Shown: piece after piece, positions 1 through 10,279 of the stretch
Numbering within the stretch: the stretch's first letter is position 1
How the letters are laid out: each line of letters starts with the position of its first letter
Assembly: GCF_020497125.1 (NCBI RefSeq)
Contig: NW_025422895.1
Coordinates: 558,001 to 622,000, forward strand
Length of the DNA: 64,000 nucleotides
Source of the DNA: Mauremys mutica
Taxonomy: Eukaryota; Chordata; Testudines; Geoemydidae
Direction: 5' to 3'
Translations under genes and position numbers: made by a program
The notes under the pieces: generated by a model
Told to the model about the DNA's origin: nothing
What the model saw: only the letters and a program-made list of their open reading frames with translations
Databases searched by the model: none

Positions 1-3000
1 GAGCGGGCAGCGGCGCCCTGAGTAGGGGGCGGAGCTAGGCTGAGGAGGGGCCTATAAAAGCGGCCGCTCTGCCTGGTAGCCGCACAGGAGCCAGACAGCA
101 GCGGCACAGGAGCCAGTGAACAGGGGCGTTTGCGCGGGAGAATTCCCATTGGAGGAGCAGGTATTTTGATTTGCATCTGTCTTTGTGGATAAGCATCTGT
201 CTTTGTAGTGCTTGTATCTCTCGCTAGAGGCCCGTCGGCGCAGACTGCTGAGCGGGCAGTGGCGACCTGAGTATGGGTCGGAGCTAGGCTGAGGAGGGGA
301 CTATAAAAGCGGCGGCCCCCCAGCCAGGCAGCGGCACAGGAGCCAGTGAACAGGGGAGTTTGCATGGGAGAGTTCCCATTGGAGGAGCAGTATTTGGATT
401 TGCATCCTTTTTGTGGATTTGCATCTGTCTTTGTAGTGCTTGTATCTCTCTGTAGAGGCCCGTCGGGGCAGACTGCTAAGCGGGCTGCGGTGCCCTACGT
501 AGGGGGCGGATATAGGCTGAGGAGGGGCTTAAAAGGGGCCGCCCAGCCAGGCAGCGGCACAGGAGCCAGCGAGCAGCGGCACAGGAGCCAACGAACAGAG
601 GAGTTTGCGTGAGAGATTTCCCATTGGAGGAGCAAGTTTTTGGATTTGCATCTGTCTTTGTGGATTTGCATCTGTCTTTGTAGTGCTTGTATCTCTCTGT
701 AGAGGCCCGTCGGGGCAGACTGCTGAGCGGGCAGGGGCGCCCTGAGTAGAGGGCGGAGCTAGGCTGAGGAGGGGCCTATAGAAGCGGCCGCCCAGCCAGG
801 CAGCGGCACAGGAGCCAGCGAGCAGCGGCACAGGAGCAAGCGAAGAGGGGAGTTTGTGTGTGGAGAGTTCCCATTGGAGGAGCAGGTATTTGGATTTGCT
901 TCTGTCTTTGTGGATTTGCATCTGTCTTTGTAGTGCTTGTATCTCTCTGTAGAGGCCCGTCGGGGCAGACTGCTGAGCGGGCAGCGGCGCCCAGAGTAGG
1001 GGGCGGAGCTAGGTTGAGGAGCGGCCTATAAAAGAGGATGCCCAGCCAGGCAGCGGCACAGGAGCCAGCGGCGCAGGAGGCAGCGAACAGGGGAGTTTGC
1101 GTGGTAGATTTCCCATTGGAGGAGCAGGTATTTGGATTTGCATCTGTCTTTGTGGATTTGCATTTGTCTTTGTAGTGCTTGTATCTCTCTGTAGATGCCC
1201 GTCGGGTCAGTCTGCTGAGCAGGCAGCGGCGCCCTGAGTAGTGGTCGGAGCTAGGCTGAGGAGGGGCCTATAAAAGCGGCCACCCAGCCAGGCAGCGGCA
1301 CAGGAGCCAGCGAGCAGCGGCACAGGAGGCAGCCAACAGGGGAGTTTGCGTGGGAGAGTTCCCATTGGAGGAGCAGGTATTTGGATTTGCATCTGTCTAT
1401 GTGGATTTGCATCTGTCTTTGTAGTGCTTGTATCTCTCTGTAGAGGCCCGTCGGGGCAGACTGCTGAGCGGGCAGCGGCGCCCTGAGTAGGGGGCGGAGC
1501 TAGGCTGAAGAGGGGCCTATAAAAGCGGCCGCTCTGCCTGGCAGCCGCACAGGAGTCAGCGAGCAGCGGCACAGGAGCCAGTGAACAGGGGCGTTTGCAT
1601 GGGAGAGTTCCCATTGGAGGAGCAAATTTGGATTTGCATATATTTTGTGGATTTGCATCTGTCTTTGTAGTCCTTGTATCTCTCTGTAGAGGCCCGTCGG
1701 GGCAGACTGCTGAGCGGGCAGCGGCGCCCTGAGTAGGGGGCGGAGCTAGTCTGAGGGGGGGCCTATAAAAGCGGCTGCCCATTCAGGCAGCGGCACAGTA
1801 GCCAGCGAGCAGCGGCACAGGAGCCAGCGAACAGGGGCGTTTGCACCGGAGAATTCCCATTGGAGGAGCAGGTATTTGGATTTGCATCTGTCTTTGTGGA
1901 TAAGCATCTGTCTTTGTAGTCCTTGTATCTCTCTGTAGAGGCCCGTCGGGGCAGACTGCTGAGCGGGCAGCGGCGCCCTACGTAGGGGGCGGAGCTAGGC
2001 TGAGGAGGGGCCTATAGAAGCGGCCGCCCAGCCAGGCAGCGGCACAGGAGCCAGCGAGCAGCGGCACAGGAGCAAGCGAAGAGGGGAGTTTGTGTGGGAG
2101 AGTTCCCATTGGAGGAGCAGGTATTTGGATTTGCATCTGTCTTTGTGGATTTGCATCTGTCTTTGTAGTGCTTGTATCACTCTGTAGAGGCCCGTCGGGG
2201 CAGACTGCTGAGCGGGCAGCGGCGCCCTGAGTAGGGGGCGGAGCTAGGCTGAGGAGGGGCCTATAAAAGCGGCTGCCCACTCAGGCAGCGGCACAGTAGC
2301 CAGCGAGCAGCGGCACAGGATCCAGTGAACAGGGGAGTTTGCATGAGAGAGTTCCCATTGGAGAAGCAGGTATTTGGATTTGTATCTTTTTTGTGGATTT
2401 GCATCTGTCTTTTTAGTGCTTGTATCTCTCTCTAGAGGCCCGTCGGCGCAGACTGCTGAGCGGGCAGCGGCGACCTGAGTAGGGGTCGGAGCTAGGCTGA
2501 GGAGGGGCCTATAAAAGCGGCCACCCAGCCAGGCAGCGGCACAGGAGCCAGGGAGCAGCGGCAGAGGAGCCAGTGAACAGGGGAGTTTGCATGGGAGAGT
2601 TCCCATTGGAGGAGCAGGTATTTGGATTTGCATCTTTTTTGTGGATTTGCATATGTCTTTGTAGTGCTTGTATCTCTCTCTAGAGGCCCGTCTGGGCAGA
2701 CTGCTGTGCGGGCAGCGGCGCCCAGAATAGGGGGCGGAGCTAGGCTGAGGAGGGGCCTATAAAAGCGGCCGCCCAGCCAGCCAGCGGCACAGGAGCCAGC
2801 GAGCAGCGGCACAGGAGGCAGCGAACAGGCGAGTTTGCGTGGGAGAGTTCCCATTGGAGGAGCAGGTATTTGGATTTGCATCTGTCTTTGTGGATTTGCA
2901 TCTGTCTTTGTAGTGCTTTTATCTCTCTGTAGAGGCCCGTCGGGGCAGACTGCTGAGCGGGCAGCGGCGCCCTGAGTAGGGGGCGGAGCTAGGCTGAAGA

Positions 3001-6000
3001 GGGGCCTATAAAAGCGGCCGCTCTGCCTGGCAGCCGCACAGGAGCCAGCGAGCAGCGGCACAGGAGCCAGTGAACAGGGGCGTTTGCATGGGAGAGTTCC
3101 CATTGGAGGAGCAAATTTGGATTTGCATAATTTTTGTGGATTTGCATCTGTCTTTGTAGTCCTTGTATCTCTCTGTAGAGGCCCGTCGGGGCAGACTGCT
3201 GAGCGGGCAGCGGCGCCCTGAGTAGGGAGCGGAGCTAGGCTGAGGAGGAGCCTATAAAAGCGGCTGCCCATTCAGGCAGCGGCACAGTAGCCAGCGAGCA
3301 GCGGCACAGGAGCCAGCGAACAGGGGCGTTTGCGCGGGAGAATTCCCATTGGAGGAGCAGGTATTTGGATTTGCATCTGTCTTTGTGGATAAGCATCTGT
3401 CTTTGTAGTGCTTGTATCTCTCGCGAGAGGCCCGTCGGGGCAGACTGCTGAGCGGGTAGCGGCGACCTGAGTAGGGGTCGGAGCTAGGCTGAGGAGGGGC
3501 CTATAAAAGCGGCCACCCAGCCAGGCAGCGGCACAGGAGCCAGTGAACAGGGGAGTTTGCATGGGAGAGTTCCCATTGGAGGAGCAGTATTTGGATTTGA
3601 ATCCTTTTTGTGGATTTGCATCTGTCTTTGTAGTGCTTGTATCTCTCTGTAGAGGCCCGTCGGGGCAGACTGCTGAGCGGGCTGCGGTGCCCTACGTAGG
3701 GGGCGGATATAGGCTGAGGAGGGGCTTATAAAAGCGGCCACCCAGCCAGGCAGCGGCACAGGAGCCAGCGAGCAGCGGCACAGGAGCCAACGAACAGAGG
3801 AGTTTGCGTGAGAGAGTTCCCATTGGAGGAGCAGGTTATTGGATTTGCATCTGTCTTTGTGGATTTCATCTGTCTTTGTAGTGCTTGTATCTCTCTGTAG
3901 AGGCCCGTCGGGGCAGACTGCTGAGCGGGCAGCGGCGCCCTGAGTAGGGGGCGGAGCTAGGCTGAGGAGGGGCCTATAGAAGCGGCCGCCCAGCCAGGCA
4001 GCGGCACAGGAGCCAGCGAGCAGCGGCACAGGAGCAAGCGAAGAGGGGAGTTTGTGTGGGAGAGTTCCCATTGGAGGAGCAGGTATTTGGATTTGCATCT
4101 GTCTTAGTGGATTTGCATCTGTCTTTGTAGTGCTTGTATCACTCTGTAGAGGCCCGTCGGGGCAGACTGCTGAGCGGGTAGCGGCGCCCAGTGTAGGGGG
4201 CGGAGCTAGGTTGAGGAGCGGCCTATAAAAGAGGATGCCCAGCCAGGCAGCGGCACAGGAGCCAGCGGCGCAGGAGGCAGCGAACAGGGGAGTTTGCGTG
4301 GTAGATTTCCCATTGGAGGAGCAGGTATTTGGATTTGCATCTGTCTTTGTGGATTTGCATTTGTCTTTGTAGTGCTTGTATCTCTCTGTAGATGCCCGTC
4401 GGGTCAGTCTGCTGAGCAGGCAGCGGCGCCCTGAGTAGGGGGCGGAGCAAGGCTGAGAAGGGGCCTATAAAAGCGGCCGCTCTGCCTGGCAGATGCACAG
4501 GAGCTAGCGAGCAGCGGAACAGGAGCCAGTGAACAGGGGACTTTGAATGGGAGAGTTCCCATTGGAGGTGCAGGTATTTGTATTTGCATCTGTCTTTTTG
4601 GATTTCCAATTGCCTTTGTAGTGCTTTTATATCTCTGTAGAGGCCCGTCGGGGCAGACTGCTGAGCGGGCTGTGGAGCCCTCAGTAGGGGGCGGAGCTAG
4701 GCTGAGGAGGGGCCTATAAAAGCGGCCGCCCAGCCAGGCAGCTGCACAGGAGCCAGCAAACAGTGTTGCGAACAGGGGAGTTTGAGTGGGAGAGTTCCCA
4801 TTGGAGGAGCAGGTATTGGATTTGCATCTGTGTTTGTGGATTTCCAATTCTTTGTAGTGCTTGCATATCTCTCTAGAGGCCCGTCGGGGCAGACTGCTGA
4901 GCGGGCTGTGGAGCCCTGAGTAGGGGGCGGAGCTAGGCTGAGGAGGGGCCTATAAAAGCGGCTGCTCTGCCTGGCAGATGCACAGGAGCTAGCGAGCAGC
5001 GGCACAGGAGCCAGTGACCAGGGGACTTTGCGTGGGAGAGTTCCCATTGGAGGAGCAGGTATTTGGATTTGCATCTTTTTTGTGGATTTGCATCTGTCTT
5101 TGTAGTGCTTGTATCTCTCTGTAGAGGCCCGTCGGGGCAGACTGCTGAGCGGGCTGCGGCACCCTGAGTAGGGGGCGGAGCTAGGCTAAGGAGGGGCCTA
5201 TAAAACTGGCCACCCAGCCAGGCAGCGGCACAGGAGCCAGTAAACAGGGTTGCGAACAGGGGAGTTTGAGTGGGAGAGTTCCTATTGGAGGAGCAGGTAT
5301 TTGGATTTGCATCTGTTTTTGTGGATTTCCAATTCTTTGTAGTGCTTGCATATCTCTCTAGAGGCCCGTCGGGGCAGACTGCTGAGCGGGCTGTGGAGCC
5401 CTGAGTAGGGGGCGGAGCTAGGCTGAGGAGGGGCCTATAAAAGCGGCTGCTCTGCCTGGCAGATGCACAGGAGCTAGCGAGCAGCGGCACAGGAGCCAGT
5501 GACCAGGGGACTTTGCGTGGGAGAGTTCCCATTGGAGGAGCAGGTATTTGGATTTGCAATTTTCTTGTAGTGCTTGTATCTCTCTGTAGAGGCCCGTCGG
5601 GGCAGTCTGCTGAGCGGGCAGCGGCGCCCTGAGTAGGGGGCGGAGCTAGGCTGAGGAGGAGCCTATAAAAGCGGCCGCCCAGCCAGGCAGCGGCACAGGA
5701 GCCAGCGAGCAGCGGCACAGGAGCCAACGAACAGAGGAGTTTGCGTGAGAGAGTTCCCATTGGAGGAGCAGGTATTTGGATTTGCATCTGTCTTTGTGGA
5801 TTTGCATCTGTCTTTGTAGTGCTTGTATCTCTCTGTAGAGGCCGGTCGGGGCAGACTGCTGAGCAGGCAGCGGTGCCCTGAGTAGCGGGCGGAGCTAGGC
5901 TGAGGAGGGGCCTATAAAAGCGGCTGCCCAGCCAGGCAGCGGCACAGGAGCCAGCAAACAGGGGACTTTGCGTGCGAGATTTCCCATTGGAGGAGCAGGT

Positions 6001-8404
6001 ATATGGATTTACATCTGTCTTTGTGGATCGCATCTGTCTTTGTAGTGCTTGTATCTCTCTGTAGAGGCCCGTCGGGGCAGACTGCTGAGCGGGCAGGGGT
6101 GCCCTGAGTGGGGGGGAGCTAGGCTGAGGAGGGGCCTATAAAAGCGGCCGCCCAGCCAGGCAGCCGCACAGGAGCCAGCGAGCAGCGGCACAGGAGCCAG
6201 GGAACAGGGGCGTTTGCGTGGGAGAGTTCCCACTGGAGGAGCAGGTATTTGGATTTGCATCTCTATTTGTGGATTTGCATCTGTATTTGTAGTGCTTGTA
6301 TCTCTCTGTAGAGGCCCGTTGGGGCAGACTGCTGAGCGGGCAGCGGCTCCCTGAGTAGGGGGCGGAGCTAGGCTGAGGAGGGGCCTATAAAAGCGGCCGC
6401 CCATTCAGGCAGCGGCAGAGAAGCCAGCAAACAGGGGCGTTTGCGTGGGAGAGTTCCCATTGGAGGAGCAGGAATTTGGATTTGCATCTGTCTTTGTGGA
6501 TTTGCATCTGTCTTTGTAGTGCTTGTATCTCTCTGTAGAGGCCCCTTGGGGCAGACTGCTGAGCTGGCAGCGGCGCCCAGAGTAGGGGGCGGAGCTAGGC
6601 TGAGGAGGGGCCTATAAAAGCGGCCCCCAAGCCAGGCAGCGGCACAGGAACCAGCAAACAGGGCTACGAACAGGGGAGTTTGCGTGGCATAGTTCCCATT
6701 GGAGGAGCAGGTATATGGATTTGCATCTGTCTTTGTGGATCGCATCTGTCTTTGTAGTGCTTGTATCTCTCTGTAGAGGCCCGTTGGGGCAGACTGATGA
6801 GCGGGCAGGGGTGCCCTGAGTGGGGGGCGGATCTAGGCTGAGGAGGGGCCTATAAAAGCGGCCGCCCAGCCAGGCAGCCGCACAGGAGCCAGCGAGCAGC
6901 GGCACAGGAGCCAGCGAACAGGGGCGTTTGCGTGGGAGAGTTCCTATTGGAGGAGCAGGTATTTGGATATGCATCTCTCTTTGTGGATTTGCATCTGTAT
7001 TTGTAGTGCTTGTATCTCTCTGTAGAGGCCCGTCGGGGCAGACTGCTGAGCGGGCAGCGGTGCCCTGAGTGGGGGGCGGAGCTAGGCTGAGGAGGGGCCT
7101 AAAAAAGCGGCCGCCCAGCCAGGCAGTGGCACAGGAGCCAGCGAACAGGGGCGTTTCCGTGGGAGAGTTCCCATTGGAGGAGCAGGTATTTGGATATGCA
7201 TCTCTCTTTGTGGATTTGCATCTGTCTTTGTAGTGCTTGTATCTCTCTGTAGAGGCCCGTCGGGGCAGACTGCTGAGCGGGCAGCGGCGCCGTGAGTAGG
7301 GGGCGGAGCTAGGCTGAGGAAGGGCCTATAAAAGCGGCTGCCCAGCCAGGCAGCGGCATAGAAGCCAGCGAGCAGCGGCACAGGAGCCAGCGAACAGGGG
7401 AGTTTGCGTGGGAGAGTTCCCATTGGAGGAGCAGGTATTTGGATATGCATCTCTCTTTGTGGATTTGCATCTGTCTTTGTAGTGCTTGTGTCTCTCTGTA
7501 GAGGCCCGTCGGGGCAGACTGCTGAGCGGGCAGCGGCGCCCTGAGTAGGGGGCGGAGCTAGGCTGAGGAGGGGCCTATAAAAGAGGCCGCCCAGCCAGGC
7601 AGCGGCATAGAAGCCAGCGAGCAGCGGCACAGGAGCCAGCGAACAGTGCGGCGAACAGGGGAGAGTTCCCATTGGAGGAGCAGGTATTTGGATTTGCATC
7701 TGTCTTTGTTGTGCTTGTATCTCTCTGTAGAGGCCCGTCGGGGCAGACTGCTGAGCGGGCAGCGGCGCCCTGAGTAGGGGGCGGAGGTAGGCTGAGGAGG
7801 GGCTTATAAATCGGCCCCCAAGCCAAGCAGCGGCACAGGAGCCAGCAAACAGAGTGGTGAACAGGGAAGTTTGGGTGGGAGTGTTCCCATTGTAGGAGCA
7901 GGTATTTGGAATTGCATCTGTCTTTGTGCATTTGCATCTGTCTTTGTAGTGCTTGTACCTCTCTCTAGAGGCCCGTCGGGGCAGACTGCTGAGCGGACAG
8001 CGGCGCCCTGAGTAGGGGGCGGAGCTACGCTGAGGAGGGGCCTATAAAAGCGGCCGCCCAGCCAGGCAGCGGCACAGGAGCCAGCTAACAGGGGAGATTG
8101 AGTTGGAGAGTTCCCATTGGAGGAGCAGTTATTTGGATTTGCATCTGTTTTGTGGATTTGCATCTGTCTTTGTAGTGCTTGTATCTCTCTGTAGAGGCCC
8201 CTCGGGCAGTCTGCTGAGCGGACAGCGGCGCCCTGAGTAGGGGTCGGAGCTAGGCTGAGGAGGGGCTTATAAATCGGCCCCCAAGCCAGGCAGCGGCACA
8301 GGAGCCAGGAAACAGAGCGGTGAACAGGGGAGTTTGGGTGGGAGTGTTCCCATTGGAGGAGCAGTTATTTGTATTTGCATCTGTCTTTGTGGATTTGCAT
8401 CTGT
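1..8404 (+). repeat. Promoter-like satellite array, segment 1
   Basis: Head-to-tail satellite monomers fill this stretch with no unique DNA between them; it starts inside the array. Monomers begin with GAGCGGGCAG and are about 227 or 249 bp. Nearly every one carries a GC box, a CTATAAAAG-type TATA box, an inverted CCAAT box and two ATTTGCAT octamers. TATA variants occur: CTATAGAAG near 776, 2013 and 3965; CTAAAAAAG near 7100; TTATAAAT near 7805 and 8267. A 485-bp dimer is repeated at about 4740-5065 and 5225-5550. The segment ends in a monomer interrupted by element A. No protein gene is supported; long antisense reading frames exist but shift with every indel. Confidence is high that this is a tandem satellite and moderate that its motifs act as promoters. 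Confidence 0.95.
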
Positions 8405-8420
8405 GGGTACGTCTACACTA
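8405..8420 (+). repeat. Element A left terminal inverted repeat
   Basis: GGGTACGTCTACACTA begins the element straight after TGT. It pairs with the right end, sharing GG at the tip and the ten-base core GTCTACACTA; four bases between differ. The same 16 bases begin element B (32996) and element C (50791). Confidence 0.9.
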
Positions 8421-8461
8421 CGGGACTATTCCGAATTTGCATAAACCGTTTTTGTAAAACA

Positions 8462-8591
8462 GATTTTATAAAATCGAGTGCGCGCGGCCACACTAAGCAG
8501 ATTAAATCGGTAGTGTGCCTCCATGGTCCGAGGCTAGCGTCGATTTCTGGAGCGTTGCACTGTGGGTAGCTATCCCGTAGCTATCCCATAG
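8462..8591. promoter_or_regulatory. Left subterminal repeats of element A
   Basis: Two structures lie between the left end and the transposase. A perfect 14-bp palindrome GATTTTATAAAATC is at 8462-8475. At 8557-8591 is GCACTGTGGG followed by two tandem copies of an 11-bp unit GTAGCTATCCC (8566-8587). A related GCACTGTGGGATAGCTCCC occurs near the other end at 12368-12386. Repeated subterminal motifs are where Harbinger transposase or its trihelix partner are expected to bind; that role here is inference. The stretch 8405-8772 holds no other gene signal that I can support. Confidence 0.5.
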
Positions 8592-8772
8592 TTCCCGCAG
8601 CCTCCCCCGCCCCTTGGCATTTCCGGATTGAGATCCTAGTACCTGATGGGGCAAAAATCATTGTCGCGTGTGGTTCTGGGTACAGCCTCACCGCTCCCTC
8701 CCTGAGCAGCAGACAACCGTTTCGCGCCTTTTTTTGCTTGGTGAACTGTGCAGATGCCATAACACAGCAAGC

Positions 8773-10026
8773 ATGGACCCTGCTCAGCTCCATACCGCAA
8801 TCGTGGATGTTTTAAACACCTCGCGCACTCTCCTGCAGTATATGCTGAACCAGGATCTTCAATCCGAGGCGAGGAGGAGGCGGATACGGCAGTGCGGCAA
8901 TGACAGTGATGAGGACATGGACACAGAATTCTCTCAAACCACGGGCCCCTGCGCTTTGGAGATCCTGATGGTAATGGGGCAGATTCTATCCATTGAACGC
9001 CGATTTTGGGCCCGGGAAACAAGCACTGACTGGTGGGACCGCATTGTGTTGCAGGTGTGGGAGGATTCCCAGTGGCTGCGAAACTTTCGCATGCGTAAGG
9101 GCACTTTCATGGAACTTTGTGAATTGCTTGCCCCTGCCCTGAAACGCCATAATACCAAGATGAGAGCAGCCCTCACAGTAGAGAAGCGAGTGGCGATAGC
9201 CCTGTGGAAGCTTGCAATGCCAGACAGCTACCGGTCAGTCGGGAATCAATTTGGAGTTGGAAAATCTACTGTGGGGGCTGCTGTGATGCAAGTAGCCAAA
9301 GCAATCACTAAGCTGCTGCTACGAAAGATTGTGACTCTGGGAAATGTGCAGGCCATAGTGGATGGCTTTGCTGCACTGGGATTCCCTAACTGTGGGGGGG
9401 CGATAGATGGAACCCATATCCCTATCTTGGCACCGCAGCGCCAGGGCACCCAGTACGTAAACCGCAAGGGGTACTTTTCAATGGTGCTGCAAGCACTGGT
9501 AGATCACAAGGGACGTTTCGCAAACATCCACGTGGGATGGCCAGGGAGAGTTCATGACGCTCGCGTCTTCAGAAGCACTACTCTGTTTAAACGGCTGCAG
9601 CAAGGGGATTACTTCCCAGACCAGAAAATAACAGTTGGGGATGTTGAAATGCCTGTCGTTATCCTGGGGGACCCAGCCTACCCCTTGATGCCATGGCTCA
9701 TGAAGCCATACACAGGCAGCCTGGACAGGGGTCAGGATCTGTTCAATTACAGGCTGAGCAAGTGCAGAATGGTGGTGGAATGTGCATTTGGCCGTTTAAA
9801 GGCGCGCTGGCGGACATTACTGACTCGCTCAGACCTCAGCCAAACCAATGTCCCCTATGTTATTACTGCTTGCTGTATTCTCCACAACCTCTGTGAGAGT
9901 AAGGGGAGACCTTTATGGCGGGGTGGGAGGCTGAGGCAAATCACCTGGCCGCTGATTACGCGCAGCCAGACACCAGGGAGATTAGAAGAGCACACCAGGA
10001 AGCGGTGCGCATCAGAGAAGCTTTGA
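8773..10026 (+). CDS. Harbinger DDE transposase (HARBI1-like), frameshifted, element A
   Basis: This gene would encode the nuclease that cuts out and inserts the element. Translation is taken from the ATG at 8773, the first in-frame ATG, with A at -3 and G at +4; the open frame reaches back to a GTG at 8668, which is not a plausible eukaryotic start. A helix-turn-helix region around residues 150-175 (SVGNQFGVGKSTV) precedes the nuclease domain. Catalytic residues are D212 in GAIDGTHI, D300 in LGDPAYP and E336 in VECAFGRLK, with 35 residues between the last two. One G is missing from the G run at 9903-9906 compared with elements B and C. After about residue 378 the frame therefore changes, giving 417 instead of 429 residues. 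The catalytic triad is upstream of the break; whether the protein still works is unknown. Confidence 0.9.
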   Translation: MDPAQLHTAIVDVLNTSRTLLQYMLNQDLQSEARRRRIRQCGNDSDEDMDTEFSQTTGPCALEILMVMGQILSIERRFWARETSTDWWDRIVLQVWEDSQWLRNFRMRKGTFMELCELLAPALKRHNTKMRAALTVEKRVAIALWKLAMPDSYRSVGNQFGVGKSTVGAAVMQVAKAITKLLLRKIVTLGNVQAIVDGFAALGFPNCGGAIDGTHIPILAPQRQGTQYVNRKGYFSMVLQALVDHKGRFANIHVGWPGRVHDARVFRSTTLFKRLQQGDYFPDQKITVGDVEMPVVILGDPAYPLMPWLMKPYTGSLDRGQDLFNYRLSKCRMVVECAFGRLKARWRTLLTRSDLSQTNVPYVITACCILHNLCESKGRPLWRGGRLRQITWPLITRSQTPGRLEEHTRKRCASEKL

Positions 10027-10156
10027 AAACGAGCTTCATCAATGGCCAGGGTACAGTGTGACTGCTGTTTTTGTTGATGAACACCCACCCCGCCTTGACT
10101 GACTCATTCCCTGTTAGCAACTCACCCTCCCCCTTCGAGTACAGCTTACTTATGCA

Positions 10157-10196
10157 AATAAAGTCACTCTTATTTAAAAAGCATGAATTCTTTATT
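10157..10196. terminator. Back-to-back poly(A) signals, element A
   Basis: AATAAA at 10157-10162 lies on the + strand about 130 bp past the transposase stop. TTTATT at 10191-10196 is AATAAA for the - strand trihelix gene, about 84 bp past its stop at 10280. Cleavage normally falls 10-30 bases beyond each signal. The two convergent messages should therefore meet or overlap by a few bases at about 10165-10190. Confidence 0.75.
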
Positions 10197-10279
10197 GATT
10201 CATTATAAAAAGAGGGAGAGAAGTAAGGGTGTGGTTTGGGAGGAGGATAGAAGGGATGGAGAAGGCCATTAAAAAAAAT

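Noticed and set aside
346..612. Sense satellite frames of 60-90 codons such as MNRGVCMGEFPLEEQ...
   Set aside because: They depend on the GCATGG variant of GCGTGG and on chance loss of stops; they are different in each monomer and cross the intron-like unit.
4933..6033. Antisense open frames in the satellite as protein genes (for example 4933-6033, 29519-30622, 45138-46094)
   Set aside because: Each is a fragment of the same monomer read backwards. The frame changes at every monomer whose length is not divisible by three, starts are arbitrary, and no domain is recognisable.
1..8404. Satellite monomer as a retroviral LTR or LINE 5' end
   Set aside because: TATA and GC boxes suggested this, but there are no TG...CA ends, no AATAAA, no primer-binding site and no adjacent gag/pol or LINE frame. 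A distant origin from such a promoter cannot be excluded.
8668..8772. Transposase N-terminal extension MWFWVQPHRS...
   Set aside because: It opens with GTG, not ATG; the first in-frame ATG is at 8773 with a good context. The extension is probably 5' untranslated sequence.
8636..9176. - strand frames opposite the transposase (and the equivalents in B and C)
   Set aside because: They are shadows of the transposase coding frame; the + strand carries all conserved motifs.
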